A stretch of DNA of 64,000 bases from Desertivirga brevis. Its GTDB lineage: Bacteria; Bacteroidota; Bacteroidia; Sphingobacteriales; Sphingobacteriaceae. Below, piece by piece: positions 8,659-18,442 of the stretch. A program made the translations under genes and the position numbers. Location of the stretch: contig NZ_JAFEWF010000016.1 in assembly GCF_017355835.1 (NCBI RefSeq), positions 1 to 64,000 on the forward strand, in the 5' to 3' direction. A model generated the notes under the pieces. That model had not been told where the DNA came from. It saw only the letters and a list, made by a program, of their open reading frames with translations, and did no database searches. The first letter of the stretch is position 1. Each line of letters begins with the position of its first letter.

Positions 8659-10410
8659 TTATCGATAAAAGGTTGCTGAATAAAATTTAATATTTTTTTG
8701 CATATCACTTACCCTTAATTCAAAAAGATGTTTTCCAGATGAGGTAAGTGAATCAAATTTATGCCAAATGGTAGAGGTTTTCAAATCGTATTCTACCAGT
8801 ACCCATTTTCCATCGATATACCCGCTAACATTCCTGACTCCCGAAAGATTATCAGAAACCTTGAATACAACCCTTTCCGCTCCGGAAAGATCTTTTCCAT
8901 CACTGATATTAACCGGCCTTATGGTAGGAGCAACGGTGTCCATGGAAACATAAAAAGTACCAAATGTGCGGGGGGAACCCTTTACAAAACCATCTTGTTC
9001 ATCAAAAGTTCCACCCGCGTACCCTCCATTAGCATTGACGATCACCAATTTACTTTTCAAATGAGCAGGAACCTCTTTCGTTGGCTTTATCGCTATCGTT
9101 ATGTTTTCATGCAGTGGGACTAAACGAGTATGAGCGGTATGAAAGTTTGACCAGTATCCCGGTTTAGAGGTTCTCGAGTAATTGAAATTGATACTGCTGT
9201 ATAAAACTCCCTTTGGGAGCGAGATCTTAAAGTCCTCCGTAGAGTATTCGTTAACTGTATTATATGGAAACTCTTTGATTCCTTGGCTAGGTTTGCTTGC
9301 TACTATCGATTCCGGATCGTTTTTCACCTGGAATTCAAGTGTGCTTGTGTTGCCTTTAACGTCTTTTACCAGATACTTTACAATATGTACATCTTCATCG
9401 TTTAATGTGATCAGTCCCCGGTTAATCACGTTCTTATAGATGCCTAAAGGATTACCTGGCTCGATAAAGCTTTTTTGAATAGTAGTACCATGAGTCAGAT
9501 GCCATGAATAATCAGTATGAGAATTAACTGCCCGTGAATTACTGAAAGCAAATCTTTCAAGAACAGAGGAATATATTAATTTCTCATCCAGATATAGCTC
9601 AGTAGAATAAACGCCATTTTTGTTTCCTCCAGCTACTTGCTGATCAAAAGTCACTATTCCAAATCCGCTCTCGCCATTGATGCTAATGGTACCCTGGCTA
9701 AGCCTGTATGCTCCATTTGATCCCACCACTGAGAAAGACTTACGCGGAGTTGTAGGACTAAAATCTTGCCCGTTTAATTGATATAAGTATAGTCCGGTGA
9801 TGTGTGGGGCGACATTGTCTGGCACTTCAAGACCAAATAGCTGTGGATTAATTGTTTCTTCTGTTTGACTATCCCTCAGTTCGAAATGTAAGTGCGGACC
9901 ACCAGAGCTTCCTGTATTACCGGACCAGGCAATGATATCACCCTTTTTTACGGGTATCTCAATTGGCAGGAGAGGGAAATCAACGTCGAAGCTCTGCTTA
10001 CGGTACTGGAAATCCTTCACCTGCAAGCTAATCCGGTCATTAAAGCGTTGAAGATGGGCGTAAACAGAAGTATAACCGTTAGGGTGTGCGATATACACCG
10101 CGTTTCCAAAACCTCCCACCTGAACCCTTAGTCGCGATATATAACCGTCAGCTACTGCGTAAACGGGATATCCTTCGCGCTGATTCGTTCTGAAGTCTAG
10201 TCCCGAGTGGAAGTGGTTAGCTCTGATCTCCCCGAAAGACCCGGCAATACTAGGTCGTAGATCCAGAGGCGGCCTAAATTCATTAGGGTATGATTTAATA
10301 GAACTACTTTCCTGAGCGAAAGCTGAAAGTTGTAGTACTGAAAATGTTAATAGAGTAAGTGCGCGTTGAAGTAAGTTCTTATTTAATCTCAAAGTCCAAA
10401 AGTTTTTCAT
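8659..10410 (-). CDS. M23 family metallopeptidase with signal peptide
   Basis: The ATG at 10410 is preferred over an in-frame ATG at 10440 because it begins a normal signal peptide (MKNFWTLRLNKNLLQ, cleavage after AFAQ) and lies behind GAGG. The product is 583 residues. The N-terminal third is the LytM/M23 fold with HFHSGLDF (zinc ligands His and Asp) and GGPHLHFEL (HxH ligand), so it probably cuts peptidoglycan cross-bridges in the periplasm. The remaining 380 residues are beta-rich, Ig-like segments (for example VFKVSDNLSGV) of unknown role. It overlaps the end of the FAH gene by 32 bases, which suggests translational coupling. Confidence 0.9.
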   Translation of the reverse strand: MKNFWTLRLNKNLLQRALTLLTFSVLQLSAFAQESSSIKSYPNEFRPPLDLRPSIAGSFGEIRANHFHSGLDFRTNQREGYPVYAVADGYISRLRVQVGGFGNAVYIAHPNGYTSVYAHLQRFNDRISLQVKDFQYRKQSFDVDFPLLPIEIPVKKGDIIAWSGNTGSSGGPHLHFELRDSQTEETINPQLFGLEVPDNVAPHITGLYLYQLNGQDFSPTTPRKSFSVVGSNGAYRLSQGTISINGESGFGIVTFDQQVAGGNKNGVYSTELYLDEKLIYSSVLERFAFSNSRAVNSHTDYSWHLTHGTTIQKSFIEPGNPLGIYKNVINRGLITLNDEDVHIVKYLVKDVKGNTSTLEFQVKNDPESIVASKPSQGIKEFPYNTVNEYSTEDFKISLPKGVLYSSINFNYSRTSKPGYWSNFHTAHTRLVPLHENITIAIKPTKEVPAHLKSKLVIVNANGGYAGGTFDEQDGFVKGSPRTFGTFYVSMDTVAPTIRPVNISDGKDLSGAERVVFKVSDNLSGVRNVSGYIDGKWVLVEYDLKTSTIWHKFDSLTSSGKHLFELRVSDMQKNIKFYSATFYR

Positions 10411-10990
10411 CCTCGATATATCCCTCGAGCCTGTCCCCAATATTAATTTTGCCTACTCCATGCGGAGTTCCGGTGAAAATAAGATCACCTTTTTTCAGCG
10501 TGATAAATTGAGATACAAACACAATCAACTTTTCAAACGAAAATATAGTGTCTTTTGTGTTGCCTTTTTGAACGGTGTTGTTATTAATGTCGAGCCGGAA
10601 GTTAATATTATAAAGGTCGGAAAACTCAGATTTGGGAATAAACCGGCTGATCGGGGCAGAATTGTCAAATGATTTAGCAAGCTCCCAGGGCAGGCCTTTT
10701 TCTTTATGTTGTTGCTGGATATCGCGGGCAGTAAAGTCTATACCAAGGCCAATTTCTTCGAAATAGTTAGCAGCGAATTTTTCTGAGATATGCTTGCCTT
10801 CTTTAGCTACTTTAAGAACAATTTCAATTTCATAGTGGATATCGTTTGAAAAATCCGGGTGATAAAATGGCTTGTTGTCTTTTAAGACAGCTGTATCCGG
10901 TTTCATGAATATCACCGGTTTGGAGGGTACAGGGTTATTTAATTCCTTTGCGTGCTCAATGTAATTTCTACCTACTGCTATGATCTTCAT
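10379..10990 (-). CDS. Fumarylacetoacetate hydrolase family protein
   Basis: A 203-residue protein, the usual size of single-domain FAH enzymes. It begins MKIIAVGRNYIEHAKELNN, which is characteristic of this subgroup; an ATG three codons earlier at 10999 is an alternative start. Metal-binding residues are visible in HYEIEIVLKV (two Glu) and GLGIDFTARDIQ (Asp), and the conserved FTGTPHGVG loop lies near residue 175. Relatives act as acylpyruvate hydrolases or oxaloacetate decarboxylases/tautomerases; the exact substrate cannot be read here. It is the first gene of the operon with the M23 peptidase and bcp. Confidence 0.88.
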   Translation of the reverse strand: MKIIAVGRNYIEHAKELNNPVPSKPVIFMKPDTAVLKDNKPFYHPDFSNDIHYEIEIVLKVAKEGKHISEKFAANYFEEIGLGIDFTARDIQQQHKEKGLPWELAKSFDNSAPISRFIPKSEFSDLYNINFRLDINNNTVQKGNTKDTIFSFEKLIVFVSQFITLKKGDLIFTGTPHGVGKINIGDRLEGYIEDEKLLDFEIK

Positions 10991-11057
10991 ATATGACAAT
11001 AATCAACCAAATATTTTGGGTGTCGAAGATACGATAAATAGAAGAGGAAATAGTTTG

Positions 11058-11630
11058 TTAAAGTACAGAAATCCGCTTAACAATAGTCTCATTGCCTACT
11101 ACAAGGCGGATGAAATAGTAACCACTGTTTAGCTTATTATTGATATTGAAAGAACTGGTCTGTTCGCCTGCGCTCATTTTTTGAGATAGCAAGGTAGCTA
11201 TTTCATTACCCAGTACGTCCATTATCTTAATCGTAACGTTAGAGTCTTTATTTACATTATACGTTAAATTAAGCTGTTCGGCAACCGGATTGGGATAAAC
11301 TTTAACATTACTTACTATTTTCAGGTCCTGCTGTTGTGCCGGTTTTGCTGGAACTGTTGATGCGGTTGTGGGTGTACTATTAGTACTTGGTACTGCTGCT
11401 GGCTTAGCTGCAGTAGGTTTGAAAGGAGTAATTTCCACATTTATACCACTTTGAAGGTAAACCGGACGTTCCTTACGAGTATCGGAAATCTTTGAAGAAG
11501 TTTTTATAACTTTTTTTGAAGTATCAACTACACCAAGGCTTCTTGCCGAGAGAGCAAAATTGTTTACGGAAGCCTGAAGGTTGATCAGGACAAACGTGAA
11601 CATAAAAGCGAGTGAGTAAAATTTCTTCAT
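11058..11630 (-). CDS. Small T9SS type A sorting-domain protein (190 aa)
   Basis: The ATG at 11630 opens a signal peptide (MKKFYSLAFMFTFVLI); an in-frame ATG at 11645 is less likely because a TAGATTTG -7-like element lies at 11643-11650. After a linker rich in Pro, Ala, Thr and Lys (residues about 75-105) comes the type A C-terminal sorting domain: VKVYPNPVAEQLNL, then IKIMDVLGNEI, then GYYFIRLVVGNE and the basic tail KRISVL. The mature protein is mostly linker plus sorting domain, with no recognisable passenger. It may be a small surface-anchored protein of unknown function. Confidence 0.85.
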   Translation of the reverse strand: MKKFYSLAFMFTFVLINLQASVNNFALSARSLGVVDTSKKVIKTSSKISDTRKERPVYLQSGINVEITPFKPTAAKPAAVPSTNSTPTTASTVPAKPAQQQDLKIVSNVKVYPNPVAEQLNLTYNVNKDSNVTIKIMDVLGNEIATLLSQKMSAGEQTSSFNINNKLNSGYYFIRLVVGNETIVKRISVL

Positions 11631-11769
11631 ATTATTATATAACAAATCTATGAATTAATTATTAAAACTTGATTTTCGCGATACTATAATTAGCTTTTTT
11701 TAACAAAAATTAACAAAAATGGAGCCAAAGGAAGTGTAATTGTAAAAAAACAAACTACTGAAAATCACC

Positions 11770-11800
11770 TTTGTTTATTAAAAGTCATAATGTACATTTG
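11770..11800 (+). promoter_or_regulatory. Promoter of kup (TTTG-N19-TACATTTG)
   Basis: TTTG at 11770-11773 and TACATTTG at 11793-11800 are separated by exactly 19 bases. This is a perfect match to the -33/-7 consensus of the Bacteroidota primary sigma factor. It predicts a transcript starting near 11807 and a leader of about 16 bases before the GTG. Confidence 0.8.
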
Positions 11801-11822
11801 TCCCCGTTTATAACAAAAGTAA

Positions 11823-13766
11823 GTGGCACATCACAAAGATCTTCACAAGCTTTCCGCCGCCGGTCTACTCATCAGTCTTGGTATTATTTATGGGGATATC
11901 GGAACGTCCCCCCTCTATGTTTTCTCTGCAATTATTGGTGAAAGAAGCATAATAACTTCGGAACTGATTTTGGGAGGAGTGTCCTGTATCATCTGGACGT
12001 TAACATTACAAACAACAATAAAGTATGTTGTAATTACACTCAGAGCTGATAATAAGGGTGAAGGAGGCATATTCTCTCTCTTTTCTCTTGTAAGAAGGAG
12101 GGCAAGATGGCTAATTATTCCGGCCACCATCGGAGGCTGCGCACTATTAGCTGATGGTATCATCACACCTCCCATTACAATATCCTCAGCAATTGAAGGG
12201 TTGGCCTTAAAGTACCCGAATATACAGGTAATGCCGATCGTGATCGCAATACTTACGGGCTTGTTCGTTATACAGCAATTTGGAACAAACCTTGTTGGAA
12301 AGGCATTTGGGCCAATAATGTTTATCTGGTTCACCATGATGGCGGTTCTGGGTTTAAATTATATTGTTACCTATCCAGAAATTCTCAAGTCCGTTAACCC
12401 TTACTACGCGTATAAATTACTTACCAGCGATAACTACAGTGCTTTTTTCATTCTAAGTGGTGTTTTTCTTTGTACTACCGGGGCTGAAGCACTTTATTCA
12501 GATCTGGGGCACTGCGGTCGCTCTAATATCCGGATAAGCTGGATCTATGTTAAGACGTGTTTGATCTTGAATTATCTAGGCCAGGGTGTTTGGCTTTCGC
12601 AACACGTGGGTACCACCTTGCATGGTGCAAAACCCTTTTATGAACTTATGCCGGAGTGGTTTCTGATCTATGGGATTGCTATTGCTACAATGGCAGCAGT
12701 GATCGCTAGTCAGGCGTTGATCACTGGTTCATTTACTTTGATTGCGGAAGCAGTTAGATTGAACCTTTGGCCTAAGGTTAAGATCAACTATCCTACTATT
12801 ACCAAAGGGCAGTTATATGTACCTTCAGTAAATTGGCTACTATGGGCGGGTTGCTTGGTGGTTGTTTTCCTATTTGAGGAGTCGATACGGATGGAGGCCG
12901 CTTATGGATTATCTATCACTGTGACCATGCTAATGACTACCATTTTGGTAGCTATATACTTGAAAAGGCGGAAATTCCCCACTTATTTAATTGCTATTTT
13001 CCTTGTCGTGTATGGAGTTATCGAGCTTACCTTTTTAAGTGGTAACCTTGCTAAGATCTTACATGGCGGTTGGTTCACCATACTTTTAGGATCTATATTG
13101 TTTTCGGTGATGTGGTCCTGGAGTGAAGCCAGGAAAATTAAAAACCGGTTTGTAAAATTTGTGGAGATAGATGATTATTTCCCAATCCTGAGCGAACTGG
13201 CGGATGATAATACTGTACCAAAGTATGCTTCCCAGCTTATTTACCTGACCAGTGCAAATTTCAATTCTGAAATTGAATCGAAAATAATGTACTCAATTTT
13301 GCAGAAGCAGCCTAAACGCGCGGATGTTTATTGGCTGGTGCATGTGGATGTAACAGATGAGCCGTATACAACAGAATATAAGGTAGATTTCTTAATCCCA
13401 GGAAAACTTATACGAATCGACTTTAAGCTTGGATTCAGAGTGGAGCAACGAATTAACGTACTTTTCCGGCTTGTTGTAGAGGAACTGGTTAGAAAGGGTG
13501 AAGTGGATATTACCAGTCGTTACCCTTCACTTAACAAGCATAAAATAGTTGGTGATTTTAGATTCATTATCCTGGAGAAAGTACTATCAAGGTCGAATAA
13601 TTTAAGTTTTAGGGATAAAATTATCATGGCATATTATTTTGTGCTTAAAAAGCTAAGTTTATCTGAGGAACGTGGGTTCGGTTTGGACTTAAGTTTTGTG
13701 ACAGTGGAAAAAGTACCGTTGATCATCACACCGCCAGACGAAATAAAGTTGAAGCGGATCGGTTAG
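11823..13766 (+). CDS. kup: KUP-type potassium uptake permease
   Basis: A 647-residue inner-membrane protein beginning at GTG 11823 (AHHKDLHKLSAAGLLISLGI). The signature GIIYGDIGTSPLYVFSAI lies in the first membrane segment. About 12 hydrophobic segments fill residues 12-435, with conserved ADGIITPPITISSAIEG and FLCTTGAEALYSDLGH, followed by the usual cytosolic C-terminal domain of about 200 residues. It would import potassium with protons. It stands alone between its own consensus promoter and a terminator. Confidence 0.97.
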   Translation: MAHHKDLHKLSAAGLLISLGIIYGDIGTSPLYVFSAIIGERSIITSELILGGVSCIIWTLTLQTTIKYVVITLRADNKGEGGIFSLFSLVRRRARWLIIPATIGGCALLADGIITPPITISSAIEGLALKYPNIQVMPIVIAILTGLFVIQQFGTNLVGKAFGPIMFIWFTMMAVLGLNYIVTYPEILKSVNPYYAYKLLTSDNYSAFFILSGVFLCTTGAEALYSDLGHCGRSNIRISWIYVKTCLILNYLGQGVWLSQHVGTTLHGAKPFYELMPEWFLIYGIAIATMAAVIASQALITGSFTLIAEAVRLNLWPKVKINYPTITKGQLYVPSVNWLLWAGCLVVVFLFEESIRMEAAYGLSITVTMLMTTILVAIYLKRRKFPTYLIAIFLVVYGVIELTFLSGNLAKILHGGWFTILLGSILFSVMWSWSEARKIKNRFVKFVEIDDYFPILSELADDNTVPKYASQLIYLTSANFNSEIESKIMYSILQKQPKRADVYWLVHVDVTDEPYTTEYKVDFLIPGKLIRIDFKLGFRVEQRINVLFRLVVEELVRKGEVDITSRYPSLNKHKIVGDFRFIILEKVLSRSNNLSFRDKIIMAYYFVLKKLSLSEERGFGLDLSFVTVEKVPLIITPPDEIKLKRIG

Positions 13767-13780
13767 ATCTGAACAAATAC

Positions 13781-13810
13781 AAGAGGCGGAGAAATTCGCC
13801 TCTTTTTATT
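13781..13810 (+). terminator. Intrinsic terminator of kup
   Basis: AAGAGGCG pairs with CGCCTCTT around an 8-base loop and is followed by a T-rich stretch (TTTTTATTTTT), 14 bases after the kup stop codon. Confidence 0.85.
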
Positions 13811-13928
13811 TTTGCCCCTACTGATAAGAGTTTTTCTGTTTTGCTCTTCCTGTAAAGAAAACTATATCCTTTCATTTTCAGGTCATTAGTGACAAGTTCT
13901 TAAAAAAGCGAAAAAAAAATAAAAAATC

Positions 13929-13975
13929 TTTGGTAAAAATCAGGGGGAGGTGACTATTGTATATAAAACCAATTA
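13929..13975 (+). promoter_or_regulatory. Candidate promoter and AACCAATTA motif ahead of fecR
   Basis: TTTG (13929-13932) is followed after exactly 19 bases by GACTATTG (13952-13959), an imperfect -7 element. AACCAATTA lies at 13967-13975, at about the expected transcription start. The same nine bases recur ahead of three other genes of this locus. A related GACTTTTGTATA box precedes the motif at 20035. Confidence 0.5.
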
Positions 13976-13987
13976 TAACAGGATTAT

Positions 13988-15007
13988 ATGCAATCTCAAA
14001 AGTATACTCTTGATGAACTGATCGTTGACCCTGATTTCATTTCCTGGGTTAAAAATCAAAAAGAAGTAGACGGCCGGAAATGGCTAGAATGGTCTTTGAC
14101 TAATCCTGAAAATTCAAGAATTTTAGCAGAGGCGAGAGAACTTGTCCTTGAGTTATCTTTGGATGCGGATGAGCCGGAGCAGCAGGAATTGGCCGATCTT
14201 TGGAACAGGATTGAGGCCAGTAACCAAATCTGGGATCAGAAACAAGGAAATAACCATTTCTGTATACGTTCAATAGTTACATCCTGGTACAAAGTTGCTG
14301 CAGTTGCAGCAGGCTTGTTGATGCTGGGTGTTTTTGCTAAAATATATTTAATTCAAAGTACCTCAGAACAAAAAACAGCTTTTGGAGAGCAAAGAACAGT
14401 TATTCTTCCCGACAGTTCTGTTGTAGTTTTAAATGCCAATTCAACTATAGAATATGCAGAAGGGTGGCAGCAAGATAAGCCACGGGAAGTTTTTCTGGAC
14501 GGGGAAGCATTCTTTTCTGTAACTCATAAAAAGAACAGTCAGAAATTTGTTGTTCATACAAAAGATCTTGATGTACAGGTTCTCGGAACTAAGTTCGATG
14601 TAAATACCCGCCGTAGTCAGACCAGAGTTTTCCTTAAATCAGGGAAGGTCAAGCTTTATCTAACCCAGATTGACAACAAGGAGGTTGACATGAAGCCAGG
14701 AGATATGGTGCGCTATACCACAAGTCAGAAGGCTATAATTCGCAAAAAAGTTGTTAAGCCGCAAATCTATACAGCCTGGTTAGAGAAGAAACTTGTTTTT
14801 GAAGATACTCCTTTGCTTGAAATTGCTCATTTGCTGGAAGATAACTACGGGTATAAAGTACAATTCAATCACCAGGAATTAGAATCACTCACATTCACCG
14901 GTTCCATCGAATCGAATGATGTAGATCTATTGCTAACCATATTGCAAAAAACATTTAACATATCAATCATTAAAAAGGAGGGCAATCTTTTTATAGGTAA
15001 AAAGTAA
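13988..15007 (+). CDS. FecR-family anti-sigma regulator without an adjacent sigma factor
   Basis: A 339-residue inner-membrane regulator. The N-terminal cytosolic part (residues 1-100) would bind a sigma factor. A single membrane helix lies at about 102-121. The periplasmic FecR domain includes TAFGEQRTVILPDSSVVVLNANS and FLDGEAFFSV, and a C-terminal DUF4974 domain includes VFEDTPLLEIAHLLE. FecR normally receives a signal from the STN domain of a TonB-dependent receptor and releases an ECF sigma factor. The receptor with an STN domain is next (15076), but no sigma gene lies upstream; kup is there instead. The cognate sigma factor must be elsewhere or this FecR shares one. Confidence 0.92.
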   Translation: MQSQKYTLDELIVDPDFISWVKNQKEVDGRKWLEWSLTNPENSRILAEARELVLELSLDADEPEQQELADLWNRIEASNQIWDQKQGNNHFCIRSIVTSWYKVAAVAAGLLMLGVFAKIYLIQSTSEQKTAFGEQRTVILPDSSVVVLNANSTIEYAEGWQQDKPREVFLDGEAFFSVTHKKNSQKFVVHTKDLDVQVLGTKFDVNTRRSQTRVFLKSGKVKLYLTQIDNKEVDMKPGDMVRYTTSQKAIIRKKVVKPQIYTAWLEKKLVFEDTPLLEIAHLLEDNYGYKVQFNHQELESLTFTGSIESNDVDLLLTILQKTFNISIIKKEGNLFIGKK

Positions 15008-15034
15008 AACGTCAGAACTAACTAAAATATTAGC

Positions 15035-15057
15035 AACCAATTAAGTACAACCAATTA
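15035..15057 (+). promoter_or_regulatory. Two AACCAATTA motifs ahead of susC
   Basis: Copies at 15035-15043 and 15049-15057 lie 14 bases apart, start to start, in the 68-base gap between fecR and the SusC-like gene. They suggest a separate start, operator or leader element here. No clear -7 element is visible. Confidence 0.5.
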
Positions 15058-15075
15058 TTAAATATCAAGTTACAT

Positions 15076-18000
15076 ATGAGAAGTTCTATACTGAAACAGG
15101 TGACAGTATTACTAACAGCTTCCATCAGCTGTTGGCAAAACAATGCTTTCTCTCAATCTTATGCTTCGTTAGGCAGGGAAAGGATTGACTCGACGATCCC
15201 GAAAAGTGAAAGTCCGAGACAACTAGTTGCTTTGCTTAAAACACTAGAGGGACAGTACAATGTCCGCTTCAATTACAACAGCAAGTTGGTTAAAGACAAA
15301 GCTGTTTATCCATCGACTATTCCAACCGAGGGACCACTGGAAGATGTATTACAAAAGGTGCTTGAGCCTTTTAGTCTCTCTTTCGAAAAGGTTGAGAACA
15401 ACAGCTACGTTATTCTTAGATCTTTCTCATCAGAGAAGTTAGCATTGACGGTGAAAGGAAAAGTTACCGATACTAAAGGAGAATCTTTACCAGGAGTGGC
15501 TGTGAAGTTGAAGGGAACTACAATTGCCGCCACTACCGATATCAACGGAAATTATACCCTTAATCTGCCTGATGGTAATGGAGTTCTTGTTTTTACCTAT
15601 GTAGGTTTTAAAACCATAGAAGTCGCAGTAAATAACAGAACAACAATTAACGTTTCCCTGGCTGATGATACAAAGACGCTGGACGAAGTTGTTGTTGTGG
15701 GGTATGGTAGTCAGAAGAGGTCTGATATTACGGGTGCAATTGCAAGCGTGAATGTGAGTGAAATGAAGAAAGTGTCTACCAATGATGTTGGTCAAATGCT
15801 TCAGGGCCGGGTGGCAGGTGTTACAGTAAATTCAGACGGGCAGCCTGGAGCCTTTCCTCAAGTCCGGATCAGAGGTATAGGAACTTTTGGAAATTCTGAT
15901 CCATTATACGTTATAGATGGCGTGCTAATAGAAGGCGTCCCAAGGGATTTTAATCCGAATGATATAGAGTCAATGCAAGTATTGAAAGATGCTTCGGCAG
16001 GAGCAATCTACGGATCAAGAGCTGCTAACGGGGTAGTAATTATTACAACGAAGCAAGGAAAGAAAAATACGCCATTGAAAGTAGAGTATAGTGGATATTA
16101 TGGAATAGATAAGATCCATCAGATCATGCCTGTAACAAATGCAGCAAACTACAAAGCATTAAATACAGAGTCGCGCTTGAATGCAGGTATGGGACCATCA
16201 CCTGCTTATGATCCAAACTCACTTTATTTTGATAATAATGCTATCGATACAGACTGGCAGAAAGAAGGGTTGAAGTTAGGAAGTAGGCAAAATCACAATG
16301 TAAACTTGTCTGGGGGCGGTGCTAATACTACTTATAGCGTTTCTTTAGACTATTTTGGAAACAAAGGAACATTTGTAGGAAATGGACCTGATTATAACCG
16401 CTATACTGGAAGAGTAAATACAACGGGCGAAAGAGGGATCTTTAAAATAGGCCAATCTTTCTTTTATGCACACTCTGAGGAAAATGCACTTGTTACGGGA
16501 GATGGGATTCTGCCTGGCGGAAGACCTCCTCTAATCAACGATCTTGTATTTGCCATACCTACTATGCCTCTCTATGACCAAGCAAATAAAGGAGGATTCG
16601 GAGGAACTGAAACGTTTCGTCAAGATGCCATATCTCTGAATGGTATAGGATTCAATAGTTTAATTAACAATACTACTGTTGTTGACCGGGTTTTCGGAAA
16701 TGTATATGGAGAGGTTCATTTACTTAAAAAAGACAGTCATAATTTAAAATACAAGTTGAACTTTGGTTATGACAAAGTTGTAGCCAGAGATCAAAATTTT
16801 GTTCCGCAATTTTATCTAGGTTATTTTTTTCCAAATCTCGTTGCTCGGTTTAACGATAATACCAGAGAATATACCAATAATCTTATTGAAAATACCTTGA
16901 ATTATGATTTTAAGAAGGACAAGCATAGCCTTTCCTTTTTAGTGGGGCAAACTTTCCAGGATTATAATACTGCAATTAGGTATGGTTATGCTGAAGGCTT
17001 CTCTGAACCCTATCTACCAAACTTACACAATGGGCAGTCTACTACATCCGATTCGTTTGAATCAACATTCCGACTAGCATCCTATTTGAGCAGACTAAAC
17101 TATAATTACGGTGATAAGTATTTGTTGACAGCCTCTATGCGCCGAGATGGATCTTCAAGGTTCGCGCCTGTAAATAGGACTGGTTATTTCCCATCTGTGG
17201 CTGTAGGTTGGAGGATAACAAACGAAAAGTTTTTCCAAGAGGCTAAATCGGTAGTATCTGATTTGAAATTAAGAGCAAGTTATGGTGTGCTAGGAAATAC
17301 TAATATTCCAGACTATCTGTATATGCCATCTATCAATTCAACAGTGCCGTATTCCATTGGAGATACCCGGGTGATTGGAGCAATCCAGACTAATGTAATT
17401 GACAGAAGTATTAAATGGGAGAATAAAGTTATGTCTAACGTAGGTTTTGACGCTTCTCTTTTCCTTGGCAAGCTTGATTTATCAGCAGAATATTATTCTA
17501 GTAAAACGACTGATGCTTTAGTAGGAATTCCAACTTCATTTACTGTTGGTTCTATTAATAGGAATTTAACCGTAAACGGGGGAACCTTAAGAAATTCCGG
17601 AATTGAATTTAATGCTGCTTTCCATAAAAATAAAGGTGAGTTCAAATACGATGTTTCTGCGAATTTAACTACAATTAGGAACCGGGTACTAAATTTAGGT
17701 GAAGGCGTTGCTTCCAGGGAAGGGTTAGGTTCCATTACAGAGGTAGGCGGAGAGATTGGTAGGCACTACGGATATGTGGTAGAAGGTATTTTTCAGTCTC
17801 AGGATGAGATAACTAAACATGCAACTCAATTTCCGGGTACAGCACCTGGCGATTTGAAGTTTAAAGATCTCAATAATGATAACGTTATTAATGCCTTGGA
17901 TAGAACCTATTTAGGTAGTGCAATTCCAAAGTTTACATACGGATTGAATTTTAACGCTAATTATAGAAATTTCGACTTCACACTATTCGCTTCTGGAAGT

Positions 18001-18417
18001 GCTAAGTTTAGAATTCATAGCCGCCTTTATAGCGATCTTATGCATAGCGGTGGACGCCAGAATTATCATGAGGATATGTTAAACCGGTGGACAAGCACAA
18101 ACACAAATACGAATACTCCTCGGGTAATTGATAATGATCCTAATGATAACGGAAGATATTCCAATCGTGAAGGTTGGCTACAAGATGGTACATTCCTTCG
18201 TATAAATACTATTGCCTTAGGTTATACATTACCGAAAAATTTAATAAAAGGAGTTTCTAGAGTACGTTTAAATCTAACTGGTCAAAATATTTATACTTTC
18301 CAGAAATATAAGGGGTACAATCCTGATTTTACATCTGGAGTGTGGGAACCAGGTTGGGATAATGGATCATTCCCTAGGCCTAGAACAATTATGTTAGGTG
18401 CCCAATTCGGTTTCTAG
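15076..18417 (+). CDS. SusC/RagA-family TonB-dependent outer-membrane transporter with STN domain
   Basis: A 1113-residue transporter. A signal peptide (to about residue 26) is followed by an STN (secretin/TonB N-terminal) domain at about 45-110, which links it to FecR signalling, then a carboxypeptidase-regulatory-like domain (VKGKVTDTKGESLPGVAVKL, about 130-200). Next come the SusC signature DEVVVVGYGSQKRSDITGAI and the plug, and a long beta-barrel ending QFGF. With the SusD lipoprotein encoded next it should form a lidded channel importing oligosaccharides with TonB energy. The downstream enzymes suggest arabinan or arabino-oligosaccharides as the substrate (inference). Confidence 0.95.
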   Translation: MRSSILKQVTVLLTASISCWQNNAFSQSYASLGRERIDSTIPKSESPRQLVALLKTLEGQYNVRFNYNSKLVKDKAVYPSTIPTEGPLEDVLQKVLEPFSLSFEKVENNSYVILRSFSSEKLALTVKGKVTDTKGESLPGVAVKLKGTTIAATTDINGNYTLNLPDGNGVLVFTYVGFKTIEVAVNNRTTINVSLADDTKTLDEVVVVGYGSQKRSDITGAIASVNVSEMKKVSTNDVGQMLQGRVAGVTVNSDGQPGAFPQVRIRGIGTFGNSDPLYVIDGVLIEGVPRDFNPNDIESMQVLKDASAGAIYGSRAANGVVIITTKQGKKNTPLKVEYSGYYGIDKIHQIMPVTNAANYKALNTESRLNAGMGPSPAYDPNSLYFDNNAIDTDWQKEGLKLGSRQNHNVNLSGGGANTTYSVSLDYFGNKGTFVGNGPDYNRYTGRVNTTGERGIFKIGQSFFYAHSEENALVTGDGILPGGRPPLINDLVFAIPTMPLYDQANKGGFGGTETFRQDAISLNGIGFNSLINNTTVVDRVFGNVYGEVHLLKKDSHNLKYKLNFGYDKVVARDQNFVPQFYLGYFFPNLVARFNDNTREYTNNLIENTLNYDFKKDKHSLSFLVGQTFQDYNTAIRYGYAEGFSEPYLPNLHNGQSTTSDSFESTFRLASYLSRLNYNYGDKYLLTASMRRDGSSRFAPVNRTGYFPSVAVGWRITNEKFFQEAKSVVSDLKLRASYGVLGNTNIPDYLYMPSINSTVPYSIGDTRVIGAIQTNVIDRSIKWENKVMSNVGFDASLFLGKLDLSAEYYSSKTTDALVGIPTSFTVGSINRNLTVNGGTLRNSGIEFNAAFHKNKGEFKYDVSANLTTIRNRVLNLGEGVASREGLGSITEVGGEIGRHYGYVVEGIFQSQDEITKHATQFPGTAPGDLKFKDLNNDNVINALDRTYLGSAIPKFTYGLNFNANYRNFDFTLFASGSAKFRIHSRLYSDLMHSGGRQNYHEDMLNRWTSTNTNTNTPRVIDNDPNDNGRYSNREGWLQDGTFLRINTIALGYTLPKNLIKGVSRVRLNLTGQNIYTFQKYKGYNPDFTSGVWEPGWDNGSFPRPRTIMLGAQFGF

Positions 18418-18442
18418 TAGTAAGGTTTTTAAAATTATAGAC

